Positions 52,310 to 61,558 of a stretch of 64,000 nt of DNA are shown piece after piece. The notes beneath the pieces were generated by a model. That model did no database searches, had not been told where the DNA came from, and saw only the letters and a list, made by a program, of their open reading frames with translations. The DNA comes from Amblyomma americanum (taxonomy: Eukaryota; Arthropoda; Arachnida; Ixodida; Ixodidae), in assembly GCF_052857255.1 (NCBI RefSeq), contig NC_135505.1, positions 24,452,269 through 24,516,268 of the forward strand, given 5' to 3'. How positions within the stretch are numbered: position 1 is the first letter of the stretch; the number at the start of each line of letters is the position of its first letter. The position numbers were made by a program, and so were the translations under genes.

Positions 52310-52590
52310 CTCGCAGTAGGCGCTCGTTTACTGAACCGGAGTACCCGGACTCGAACCAGACCGCGGCGACCGAATTTCGATGGAGGCGAGCCGCAAAAGG
52401 CACCCGTGTGCTGTGCGATATCAGTGCACGTTAAAGATCGCCCGGTGGTCGAACATATCCCGGAGACCTCCACTACGGCACCTCTTTTTTCCTTTCTTCT
52501 TTCACTCCGTCATTTACCCCTTCACTTTCAATGCAATTGGGGTGTCTGCCGAGAAATGTGAGATAGTTTCTACGTCATTCCCTTTCCTCA
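52310..52590 (+). mobile_element. Diverged SINE subtype A
   Basis: Reads AGTACCCGGACTCGAACCAG, GATATCAGTGCACGTTAAAG, then GCACCTCTTTTTTCC and a CCTTTCCTCAAAAC end. Box A is mutated. Followed by a (TC)n microsatellite. Confidence 0.7.
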
Positions 52591-52599
52591 AAACAAAAC

Positions 52600-52631
52600 A
52601 AATCTTTCTCTCTCTCTCTCTCTCTCTCTCA
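52600..52631 (+). repeat. (TC)n microsatellite
   Basis: About 30 nt of alternating CT between two SINEs. Confidence 0.9.
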
Positions 52632-52639
52632 CTCTCGGT

Positions 52640-52924
52640 TAGTAATAATAATAATTGGTTTTTGATGGAAAGGAAATGGCGCAGTATCTGTCTCATATAT
52701 CGTTGGACAACTGAACCGCGCCGTAAGGGAAGGGATAAAGGAGGGAGTGAAAGAAGATAGGAAGAAAGAGGTGGCCGTAGTGGAGGGCTCCGGAATAATT
52801 CCGACCACCTGGGGATCTTTAACGTGCACTGACATCGCACAGCACACGGGCGCCTTAGCGTTTTTCCTCCATAAAAACGCAGCCGCCGCGGTCGGGTTCA
52901 AACCCGGGAACTCCGAATCAGTAG
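52640..52924 (-). mobile_element. SINE subtype A, minus
   Basis: AATAATAATAATTGG tail on the left; body CGCCGTAAGGGAAGGGATAA and GGGGATCTTTAACGTGCACT; the head complement stops at GAACTCCGAATCAGTAGT. The outer half of the tRNA head is missing because the copy meets a second head in inverted orientation. Confidence 0.85.
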
Positions 52925-52988
52925 TCCGGAGTTCCCGGGTTCGAACCCGACCGCGGTTGCTGCGTTTTTATGGAGGAAATACGCTCTC
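52925..52988 (+). mobile_element. SINE head fragment, forming a palindrome with its neighbour
   Basis: Begins CCGGAGTTCCCGGGTTCGAA and runs to TTTATGGAGGAAATACGCT. Together with 52886-52924 it makes a near-perfect palindrome of the tRNA-like T-arm region centred near 52920. Confidence 0.75.
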
Positions 52989-53129
52989 GGTTCCTTTTGA
53001 GTTTTCCGCACATATATGCATCCTAGCCAGCACAACCACCAGTGTAAGCACTGTGATACTCGTGCCATTTATGATTACATCCTATGGGACTGCAAGAAAG
53101 AATCGCCTCCTGCGGATCTCACAAGTTTC

Positions 53130-53352
53130 TTCTCTTGAGGGAGGGAAAGGAGAAAGTGAAAGAAGGAAAATAGTTGAGGGCTCCGTAATACTCTCGAACA
53201 CCTAGGGATCTTTAAGATGCACTGACATCGCACAGTACGCAGGCACCTTTCGCGTCTCGCCTTCATCGCAACGCGGCATGCGCGGTCGGGTTCGAACCCG
53301 GTCACTTTGGCTCAGTAGCCAAGGGCCCTAAACACTCAGCCACCACGGCGCC
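53130..53352 (-). mobile_element. SINE, diverged, minus
   Basis: Reads AGGGAAAGGAGAAAGTGAAA, GGATCTTTAAGATGCACTGA, then GGTCGGGTTCGAACCCGG and CTCAGCCACCACGGCG. The 3' half is short. Between subtypes A and B in sequence. Confidence 0.75.
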
Positions 53353-54119
53353 TCAAACGCCGTTGGTAATGAACTATTGTTTAGTCACTGCTGTTTAAGA
53401 AGGAGGCATCCTGATGGGCCGTAGTAAAATGGCAGATCGTGGGAACTGACTATGAAACTTTATGTAACTGAATTCTATTGGTGAGCATATTGGTGGGCAC
53501 ATACGGTGAAGGCCATCGCGGGACAGTGGTTTGCATTCACGTGTTTAGATAAACACTAAACACTTTTTTAAAATTATGTAAAATAGTAGGGTACATCGTG
53601 CATTTATTAAAATGTGCCCTTTCACTGAGCGCAGATTGATCCTTCTGCACTGCTTGAACTGTATGGACGGAATTACTGCACATATAATGCTCAAATGCTG
53701 CGCGGAATAATATGATTAAAATATCAGTTACGCCGTTTCAGAGAAACTTATGTCTGCTTCGTCGACACACATTATTTTTGTTGCACGAAACGCTGTAACA
53801 TAGGCATGCACTCTATTTTGATAAATACCTCTCTTAGACTGAAAGTAACGGGAACGACACATGGTCAATAAAAAAATAGAAAATACCTTCTCTCTTTCCG
53901 TACATTGGCCCAGTTATGTGGTTATCATTGTTTACCAGCAGCGCGGCCAAATTTAACATACCACAACAGCAAAAGAAATGATGTACAAATATTGGCAGTG
54001 GTTTAACTTGGCTAACACTCGAATTCAGCGAAAAGCAAGCACGCTTGATAAGTATCTGAGGCTCGTCCATGGCAGCTCCGCTCACGCTCGCGACATCCGT
54101 TCTAAATATACCTACACGA
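53353..54119. other. No feature recognised
   Basis: AT-rich anonymous DNA. Confidence 0.4.
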
Positions 54120-54129
54120 CCAAATAAGT

Positions 54130-54319
54130 CTTCTCCCCCTGTCCTCTACTCCTCTCCCCTCACCTCTTTCATTTCATTTCTCCACTCTGCCTGCTGTCCT
54201 TTATTTCCGCTGCCCCAGCTCAGGTGCCTCAGTATCGATGGCAGATGCCGGGGCTAGCAAAAATCTTTTCCTTCCTTTTTACTATTATTTTTAATAAAAC
54301 CACTACCACCACCACCACC
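54130..54319 (+). mobile_element. LINE 3' UTR fragment with target duplication
   Basis: Only the last ~190 bp of the LINE family at 40657 (CTTCTCCCCCTGTCC to AATAAAACC(ACT)(ACC)n). AAATAAGT at 54122-54129 and 54320-54327 is the target duplication, extendable by CC that is ambiguous with the tail. Confidence 0.85.
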
Positions 54320-54327
54320 AAATAAGT

Positions 54328-54839
54328 GGCATCACATGGTCTTACGACACCCCAATCGGAAGTCCTCACGTGGCTTCAGATTACCCCATCAAATGTTAAG
54401 GTTAAAGGTCAACACAAAGATCACCCAATGTTGATTGTCAACTAAAAATCATTAGTCAAGGTCAGGGGTCAAGGGTTCGACATTATAACTGTACCACATA
54501 TCGTAAAGCAAGGCAAACGTAGTTCGGCTGAAGCTCAATCAAGGTCATTCTCCGGCCTACGCGACGACTGCTTCACATAGTGTAGTGAAGCTTTTGGCTT
54601 CAAAATCCAAGCGAAGCGCGGAGTGCGGTAGCGCACAGCTCAGGAGTACGACACATCCGCCCTCGTCCCCTAGAGGGCCAAATTTTGGCCCAGTTCGAGC
54701 GTAAAGCAGATGCCATGCGAGCACCCGCCGCACTCGACTGTTCAGCCATCCGTTGTCATAGAGATCAATACGACCTTATTTTGCCGCCAACCACTATGAA
54801 CCTAACTGAAGGAGGGATGGGCCCAATCGTCTGTAATTC
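54328..54839. other. No gene recognised
   Basis: Contains repeated AGGTCA half-sites (54410, 54459-54471). No open frame with a motif before the LINE that starts near 54840. Confidence 0.4.
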
Positions 54840-54854
54840 GAGGCCGCTGGGAGG

Positions 54855-55358
54855 TTGTTTCACCCCGCTGGCAAGAACGACAGGAATGAAGAAGAAATTT
54901 CGTCCCCATTTGTCCACCCAGGATGTAATGCTCAATGCCTACGTCACCGGTTTCCTCACCCACCGCACAGCCGAAATCTCATACGGCCTACTTTCTTCTC
55001 ATTCTATCTCCCTTGGCCACAAGGGTACCCCCAAGGTTCTGTCATGTCCCCTCTTCTTTTCACCATAACCCTCTGCCCGCTGGCACGTGCGCGGCGCATT
55101 ATCCAAGCTTTGTCCCATGCTTTCTACACCGATGACCTCACACTCTTGGTGACCACCGGCAATCTTGGCGATATGGAGACCACCCTGCAGGCGAGTGCGG
55201 ACGCAGTGGTGACTCACGCCCGGGCTGTCAGGCTCCCCAACCAAATCGGAACTTTTGCTCCTTCTGGCTCGGCGGGTGGCCCCCTAGTCGCCCTCTTTGT
55301 CACCGTCCACCAGGACGGCACACCCTATCCTCTCGTCTCTACCCTCCGAATCCTTTGA
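54855..55358 (+). pseudogene. LINE A reverse transcriptase
   Basis: Frame with QGSVMSPLLFTITLCPLARA, ALSHAFYTDDLTLLVTTGN and METTLQASADAVVTHARAV. The active-site box is Y-T-D-D, both Asp kept. The fingers block (RPHLSTQDVM) is in the overlapping frame 54685-55068, and the palm motif with the first Asp (AFDLSKAFD-like) is deleted between VML and AYVTGF. Confidence 0.7.
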
Positions 55359-55932
55359 CTATTCTTCCGTTAAATGGCAAGCACACCACCCTAATCACTC
55401 GGTTCAAAAACACTACACTACACTACACTCCTACGCCGCATTGCCAGTCGCCATCACGGCATGCGCGCACACGATCCGCCTCATTCGCCAGGCGTATAAA
55501 TCGGCCCTATCCTTTCCCACATCTAGCTCGACGGCTTGGCTACTGTCCATAGGCGTCCACAACTCCCTCACGGAGCTGACGGAGGCCCATCGCACGGCCC
55601 CGCTCCTCCGTTTCTCCCGCACTCGCCCGGGTCGTGCACTTCTCTCCACTCTTAAGCTCTCCCCTCTTATTCCCACCTCACTACCCATCCCTTCCCATGT
55701 TTCCTCCCTTCTATCCGTTCATACCCTCCCTAAGAATATCTATCCTGAACGCCACCCTCCCCGTAGAGCAGCGCGAGCCTCCGCGCTCTGGCGTGAGTAC
55801 GGACGGAAACCTGGCGTGGCTTGCGCGGATGCCGCCCCATATACCTCCGCTACCCAGCCCACACCCTTGCAGTCACTGACCACTCTCTCCGCCCCACTCT
55901 TACTGCCTCAGCCTAAACTTCGACCTCCGTAG
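55297..55932 (+). pseudogene. LINE A region between RT and RNase H
   Basis: A 211-residue frame: ITACAHTIRLIRQAYKSALS, GVHNSLTELTEAHRTAPLLR and FSRTRPGRALLSTLKLSPLI, then NIYPERHPPRRAARASALWR and VACADAAPY, the start of RNase H with its first Asp. This is the usual RT thumb-to-RNase H linker of the family. Confidence 0.65.
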
Positions 55933-56258
55933 ACGCCGAGGAGGGAGCTATTGCACTTGCAATCACGCAACCCTCTGCGGAATACATTTTCAGTGACTCT
56001 AAACCTGTGGTCTGCAACTACGCGGTTAGACGTGTGGTGCCCCAGCCATCGGCATCTTACATTCTGGCACCGCCTGCTCTCGCTTCATCAAAATCACCCG
56101 GGTGCAAGCTCACGCGGCCCATCCTGGCAATGAGGCGGCTAATTCCATCGCTCGCGAATCGGCTGACCGAGCAAGCCCGCCCCCGCCGGGAATGGATACG
56201 CGCGACGCGCTCCTCACGTACCATGATATTACCTTGCACTACCACCTCTCTCGGCTCA

Positions 56259-57320
56259 CCCCTGCAAAAGAGGGACTCAAGCCAGATAGAGGGATCCAAA
56301 CCAAAGTCGAAATTAGTAGGGAAAGCAGGAACGCCTTGGCAGCCCCCCCGCTTTCCCTAGAAACATGCACCCAGATTCTAACGTAGAAAGAAGGGCCAAA
56401 CGAGCCGAAGCTCTACAGCGGAGGTTCCAAAATATGGAAGCGCAGGAAGTCGCCTATGTCGATGCGGCGAGTGGCGGAACTGGTTCGGCGGTAGCCTCTG
56501 TAGTCGATGGTAGAGGGGCGCCGGTATCCGCGGTAGCCATTCGAGGCCGCAACATAGAGACTGCGGAGGAAGCTGCGATAGCACTCGCTTGCATAGGAAT
56601 GGAAGCCAAGTTCATAATTAGCAACAGCAAAACTGCCATCCAAAATTTTTGAAAGGGGAGGATATCAATTGAAGATGCCAAAACCCTCACTCAAAGAAAG
56701 GTGAATATGAAAATTCAGTTAATTTGGACACCCGCGCACGCTGCCGTGCCTGGTAAGGAGACGGCTCACGAGCTAGCCACAGCTCTCTACTTCCGGGTAG
56801 CCGTCGAGCCGCCCCGCATACGGGGCATAAGACGGGAGTCTGCAATATTACGGGGAAATTGTTGACTGTTACAAATTGGGCGTAGGCTGGTACCTCCACC
56901 AGACACAAAATTAAATAATAAGGAAGCTGTCGCGTGGAGGCGGCTACAAGCCAGTACATTCATGAACCCGGTAAGGGCTTACCACGTGTACCCAGAGCTG
57001 AGGTCGCATGATCGATGCACACACCGTGGGGCGAGAGGGACCCTAGACCAGATAATTTGGCCATGCCCACAATCCCCAGGTGTGGGACAAAACTTACTAA
57101 GTAGAGAAGCCCCGGCGACCCTGCTGCGAAGCGCGCACACCCTGCCAGTCAGCGACGCACCATCCATCTGGCGGAAGAGGCCGCAACAAGCGAAGGGCTG
57201 CCTCCCAGCCTCTAATCCGCGGGCGCACGACTCCCCGTCTTTCCAGGCCTGCGTGCGGGGGCGGGGAGGGAGGCGCCTTTTTTTTTGGTGGAAATAAAAT
57301 TTGTTTCAATCAGTCAGTCG
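56259..57320 (+). mobile_element. LINE B inserted in LINE A
   Basis: 5'-truncated + strand LINE. Its RNase H has EVAYVDAASGGTGSAVASVV with the first Asp, AEEAAIALACIGMEAKFI with Glu, then ISNSKTAIQNF where Asn replaces the third Asp, and LIWTPAHAAVPGKETAHELA. The C-terminal knuckle is CTHRGARGTLDQIIWPC near 57015-57065. The 3' end is AATAAAATTTGTTTCAATC with a CAGT-like tail. CTCTCTCGGCTCA at 56246-56258 and 57321-57333 is a 13-bp target duplication. Confidence 0.85.
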
Positions 57321-57493
57321 CTCTCTCGGCTCAGTTTCCCCCTCCGCACACATCCCTTTGCCAACAGCACCAATGCTTGTCCCGCCACCTTGAGGGCCAC
57401 ACCTTCTGTAGCGATATCTACATTGCGCTAGCACTTCGAGCCTTCAGCGTGGCATCCCATGAGTTGCATGACAGCCCTTGAGCTCCGTGGCGG

Positions 57494-57667
57494 TGGTGGT
57501 GGTGAAAGCACTTAGAAAATTCCAGAGAGGTTGTGTGGGGAGCAATCCCTAGTGGGCCGCCCCCCTTACAGCACTAGGTGGAGTACCTTAATCAGGAACC
57601 CCATTGGTCTGGGCCGTCACTCGAGCTCGCTGAACCAGGGCTTGTTGGTCCGGTAGGTCCAGGCAGC
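57494..57667 (-). mobile_element. 174-bp LINE 3' tail inserted in LINE A
   Basis: Minus strand: LDLPDQQALVQRARVTAQTN, a stop, and a 3' UTR ending in (CACCAC)n. TGAGCTCCGTGGCGG at 57479-57493 and 57668-57682 is a 15-bp target duplication. A different LINE family from the (ACC)n family at 40657. Confidence 0.8.
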
Positions 57668-57692
57668 TGAGCTCCGTGGCGGCGCCGTGGAT

Positions 57693-57740
57693 GGCCACAT
57701 GGCTGGCCACATGGCTGGCCACGTGGTTGATCACGTGGTG
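57693..57740 (+). repeat. 12-bp minisatellite, 4 units
   Basis: Units GGCCACATGGCT, GGCCACATGGCT, GGCCACGTGGTT, GATCACGTGGTG within LINE A. In one plus frame they encode GHMAGHMAGHVVDHVV. Confidence 0.7.
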
Positions 57741-58299
57741 CGAAGCAGCTGCCGGCGAAACCGGGTAGAGGGAACGGCCAGGGGGAGAGTGAATACACGT
57801 CCAGGGACGAAGACGAAGAAGAAACGTCCAGCGAAACGCAGCGGCGAAAGACTGACTTTGCAATTCGACTGAACGAGTTCCACTCGGCGAGATGCAGCTA
57901 TCGTGTCACTCTAGGTTTAACCAGAGCTAAACCACAGCCATTTTCTTACTCGCGCACGTCTTGCCCTCCTTCACCCCGTAACGTACTCGCCGGCCTGCCG
58001 CTTATGTGACAGCCCAAGAGCCGACTATGCTTATACCCTATTCTCCTGCCCAGCACACTTGCCCCCTGCCTCTCTGCACCTAAGCACTCCGCAGCAGTGG
58101 AAGGCTGCTTTCCCCAGCACTGAGCCGGCTCTTCAACTTCGGCCAGTGACTTGGGCAGAGAACGTCGCGACTAGGCACCGCCTGGACGCCATGACCGGCA
58201 GCCTGAAGGCCGCCCGCAATACTGCTGCGTAATTTTTGTTATTAGGCCTTATCTTCAATACAAGTTTTTTCACCAACACCTGATGTGTAAATAAAAAAA

Positions 58300-58513
58300 T
58301 CGGCTTTTCAGGAAAGGAAATGACGCAGTAACTTCCTCACATATCTCGGTGGACAGCGGAACTGCACCGTAAGGACAGGCAGGAAGGAGGGACTAAGAAA
58401 AGAAAGAAAGAAAGAGGTGCCGTAGTGGAGGTCTCCGTAAAAAGTTCGACTCCCTGGGAACCTTTAACCTGCACTGACATCGCACAGCACACAGGCGTCT
58501 TTTGCGTTCCGCC
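58300..58513 (-). mobile_element. SINE subtype A, minus, interrupted by a LINE tail (left part)
   Basis: GGAAAGGAAATGACGCAG to TTTAACCTGCACTGACATCG and GCGTTCCGCCTC. It continues at 58738-58788 (CTCCATCGAAACGCGGCC, CGGGCTCGAACCCGGGTACC). Diverged. Confidence 0.7.
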
Positions 58514-58737
58514 TCTTATTGTGCATAGTTTTTGTGAACATTACCTCTCCTCCTATCCTTTCTTCCTGTCACCTCACCTCTTTCATTTCATTTCTCCATT
58601 TTGCCTGCTATCGTTTATTTCCGCTGTCCAGCTCAGGTGCTTCAGTGTCGATAGCAGATGAAGAGGCTAGGAAAGAATTTTTTCCTTCCTTTTTTTATTG
58701 TTCTTTTAATAAAACCACTTTCTACTACTACTACCAC
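58514..58737 (+). mobile_element. LINE 3' UTR fragment inside a SINE
   Basis: Matches the shared 3' UTR (TCTTTCATTTCATTTCTCC, TTTATTTCCGCTG, TTTTAATAAAACCAC) with more substitutions than the other copies and a CTACTACTACC tail. It lies exactly between the two SINE halves. Confidence 0.75.
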
Positions 58738-58788
58738 CTCCATCGAAACGCGGCCGCCGCAGTCGGGCTCGAACCCGGGTACCCACCC

Positions 58789-59051
58789 GGCGCGGTGGCT
58801 CAGTGATTGGGACACACGGCTACTGATCCCTAGTAGCCGTGTTCGAACTCGACCGCGGCGGCCGTGTTTCGTTGGAGGCTGAACGCAAAGGCGCCTGTGT
58901 GCTGCGCGATGTCAGTGCACGTTAAAGATCCCCAGGCGGTTGAAATTATTCCGGAGCACTCCACCATAGCACCTCTTCCTTCCAGCTCTCACTCCCTCCT
59001 TTGCCCCTTCCTTTACGGCGCGGTTCAGGTATCAGCCGATATGCGAGACAG
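58789..59051 (+). mobile_element. SINE subtype A, interrupted by a LINE (left part)
   Basis: Head GCGCGGTGGCTCAGTGATTG, box B variant GTTCGAACTCGACC, body GATGTCAGTGCACGTTAAAG to GATATGCGAGACAG. The missing 3' end (ATTGCGCATTTCCTTTCTCC to CCAATT) is at 60008-60040 beyond the LINE. Confidence 0.75.
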
Positions 59052-60007
59052 GTGGTAGTGGTGGTGGTAAAAACTTTATTTTCGTGAAAATTCATTCAAA
59101 GGTGCTCTTTCGTTGATCAAGTGGGGTCTCCATTGCGGTTTTCTTTTTTCCCTGCTTCACTGTTGGCCCAGCGATGTGGCCAGGAGCCCTTGGTGCTCGG
59201 CGACTTTCAAAGATCGGCTCACGGCCCGGAGTTGGGTTTTCGTGTCGGAGCTGAGCACCGCAACCTCCCACTCGTCGCGGTTCGAGAGCTGCAGGTCCAT
59301 CGGCGGTGTGCCTCGTGGACATTCAGGCAGAATATGATTTAAGCAGGCCCTATCTTGACCACATAGCTTACTTTGGGGCGAGGATACTCCAGGATACATA
59401 GTAGTTTTTATAAGGGTTGGGGAAAGTCTTTTTCTGGAGTTGTCTCCAGGCCGCCTGCTGAGGTTTGGTCAAAGACTTATCAGGGGGTGGGTATCAATGT
59501 CTATTATTACGATAGTGCATAGTTATGTCGTGATACGTGACCATGCGCTCAATGGCCGACCTCAGGTTTTGGCAGGCCACAGCCCAGTTGACGAAACCTC
59601 GGGCAAAATCGTGGGCTGCTTCGTTCGCCGGGTGGTACGAGTGCGCAGGCACCCAGATAATTTGAATCTGGCAGCTAGGTGCTAGATTAGACTGTCTTTC
59701 AAGAATAGGCATGGTGGCAGTGTGGATTCTGCCTTTCGCAAACTCTTGCATAGCTGCCTTGGAATCGCTGAGAATATATTCAGCTTTCGTTGAGGCGATG
59801 GCCAAGGCGATAGCCGCCTCCTCGGCCTCCTCGGCCTCCTCCGCGTGCTTCACCTCAACAGTGGCCGCTGCAAGGGGGTTGCCCGAGTTGCCGACTATCG
59901 CTATCGCGAAAGCCACTTCCTGGTCAGGATACAGCGCGACATCGACGTAGACAGTCTCCTGGAGCTGAGAGTAGTTCTTGTGGAGCGCTTTTGCCCGCGC
60001 TTTCCAT
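59052..60007 (-). mobile_element. RNase H-type LINE inserted in a SINE
   Basis: Minus strand: RNIWKARAKALHKNYSQLQE, RNase H from YVDVALYPDQEVAFAIAIV (first Asp), AEEAAIALAIASTKAEYILS with Glu, DSKAAMQEFAKGRIH, and IIWVPAHSYHPANEAAHDFA with the last Asp. The C-terminal region LSSDTKTQLRAVSRSLKVAE follows. The 3' end at 59052 is ATAAAGTTTTTACC(ACC)n. 5' truncated before RT. Confidence 0.8.
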
Positions 60008-60120
60008 ATATTGCGCATTTCCTTTCTCCAAAAACCAATTTTCAGTGGCCCGCGACAGCTGCTCCCTTGCTGCGACGGCCACCATCCCCGCCCTGCGACT
60101 GCACAGCCAGCAACACGCAA
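59494..60120 (-). CDS. LINE RNase H domain, all catalytic positions kept
   Basis: A 208-residue frame; the LINE part is about residues 38-208. Catalytic residues: D in VYVDVAL, E in EEAAIAL, D in LSDSKAA, D/H region in HSYHPANEAAHDFA. A repeated Glu-Ala stretch (HAEEAEEAEEAA) before the Glu comes from a 9-bp tandem (CTCCTCGGC on the + strand). The first ~37 residues are antisense of neighbouring LINE and SINE sequence and do not belong to it. Confidence 0.7.
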   Translation of the reverse strand: MRVAGCAVAGRGWWPSQQGSSCRGPLKIGFWRKEMRNIWKARAKALHKNYSQLQETVYVDVALYPDQEVAFAIAIVGNSGNPLAAATVEVKHAEEAEEAEEAAIALAIASTKAEYILSDSKAAMQEFAKGRIHTATMPILERQSNLAPSCQIQIIWVPAHSYHPANEAAHDFARGFVNWAVACQNLRSAIERMVTYHDITMHYRNNRH

Positions 60121-61243
60121 CCTTCCTGGGCTCCTCCACCACGGCGGAGTTGATGGGGATCCGGCTCGGGCTGGACCTGCTGCTCTCCCTTGGCCCTCCG
60201 CCGCCCAGGAGTGCTCTGCTGTGCGACTCCCGCGCCGCCCTCAGCCGCCTGCAATCTAACGGCCGCGGTACCCGACTAGTGCGGGAAATTCGGTCGCGCA
60301 TCGAGCGCCTCGCGCAGAGAGGTTGTGCCGTGCGTGCACAGTGGGTGCCCGGTCACTGCGGCATCGCCGGCAACGAAGAAGCTGACGACCTCGCGACCGC
60401 TGCACACCAACTACCTGCCAGCGATCTGCCCCTTGCGCTGGAGGACGTGCGTGCGGGCCATTCACGACCATCTCCGAAAGCAGCACCCACACCCACGCAT
60501 CGCGGGAGGTGAGCGCATCGACAGTGTCACCGGCTGTCGCGCACTTACACGGTCGCAACGTGCAATGATCCTCCGCGCGCGCATTGGCTGCGTGTGGCCT
60601 GGGGAACGACGGGTGCGTCACGGAATCGCGACGAGTGATGTGTGTGACGGCTGCGGTGCAGTGGAAACACTAGAACATCTGCTCCTTCGCTGCTCCGCGT
60701 TCGCCGATGCTCGTCGCGATATGCTCGCGGCCTATAGGGCGCAGGGCATACTACCAGACTCCATCAAGACGCTATTGGGGCCGCAGGGCAGTGCGCGCAC
60801 TCGTGAGCGAGCTTTGGTGAGCCTCTGTGCATTCCTTGAACACACGGGCTTGACGTCCCGTCTGTTCTCCGTCAGGTAGTTACACGCAGTGACCGAACGC
60901 TCCGCGAGTTCTACCTTGAACGATTAATAACTGGACGCCTCACTCCAGTTGTAACCTACACAGTGCTGTGCGCGTGTGTGATTTATTTCCTCTAAAATGA
61001 ACTAAACACGCGCACAACCTGGACACATTACTTATTGTGTAAATAGTTTGTACATATTACTTCTCCCCCTGTCCTCTATTCCTGTCCCCTCACCTCTTTC
61101 ATTTCATTTCTTCATTCTGCCTGCTGTCCTTTATTTCCGCTGCCACAGCTCAGGTGCTTCAGTATCGATGGCAGATGCCGGGGCTAGCAAAAATCTTTTC
61201 CTTCCTTTTTACTATTATTTTTAATAAAACCACTACCACCACC
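60045..61243 (+). mobile_element. RNase H-type LINE with (ACC)n tail, target duplication
   Basis: Second long copy of the 40657 family. RNase H from SSTTAELMGIRLGLDLLL and LLCDSRAALSRLQ (Glu and Asp kept) to WVPGHCGIAGNEEADDLA. A frameshift near 60455 separates RNase H from the C-terminal frame. 3' UTR and (ACC)n tail end at 61243. AATTTTCA flanks it (60037-60044, 61244-61251). It inserted into the tail of a SINE. Confidence 0.9.
60325..60879 (+). pseudogene. LINE ORF2 C-terminal region (frameshifted)
   Basis: From about residue 45 on this frame is the true one: AIHDHLRKQHPHPRIAGGER, SQRAMILRARIGCVWPGERR, the knuckle CDGCGAVETLEHLLLRCSAF, and the end FLEHTGLTSRLFSVR. The true RNase H is in frame 59991-60512. 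Almost identical to 41025-41663, which lacks this frameshift. Confidence 0.75.
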
Positions 61244-61251
61244 AATTTTCA

Positions 61252-61558
61252 ACCCACCCGCCGCTGTTGCTCAGTGGTTAGGGCGCTCGACTACTGATCC
61301 GGAGTTCCCGGTTTCGAACCCGACCGCGGCGGTTGCGTCTTTATGGAGGCAAAACGCTAAGGCGCCCGTGTCCTGTGCGATGTCAGTGCACATTTAAGAT
61401 CCCCAGGTGGTCGAATTTATTCCGGAGCCCTTTACTACGGCACCTATTCCTTCCTTTGCTCTTTCACTCCCTCCTTATCTCTTCCCTTACGGCGCGGTTC
61501 AGGTGTCCAACGATATATGAGACAGATACTGGGCCATTTCTTTTCCCCCAAAACCGAT
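61252..61558 (+). mobile_element. tRNA-derived SINE subtype A
   Basis: Head GTTGCTCAGTGGTTAGGGCG and box B region GGTTTCGAACCCG, full body, end CCCCCAAAACCGATTC. It directly precedes a LINE fragment. Confidence 0.85.

Larger units (their letters stand above)
54840..58298 (+). mobile_element. RNase H-type LINE (LINE A) with two nested LINE insertions
   Basis: LINE A parts: 54840-56258 (RT and RNase H), 57334-57478, and 57683-58298 (C-terminus and 3' end). RT has KKFRPHLSTQDVML, then a deletion joins AYVTGFLTHRTAEISYG, SPLLFTITLCPLAR and FYTDDLTLL. RNase H has VACADAAPY, EEGAIALAI and YIFSDSKPVV, then QAHAAHPGNEAANSIARE. The C-terminal knuckle CRLCDSPRADYAYTLFSCPA is near 57990-58050. It ends with AATAAAAAAA near 58298. 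Interrupted by LINE B (56259-57320) and by a 174-bp LINE tail (57494-57667). Confidence 0.8.
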
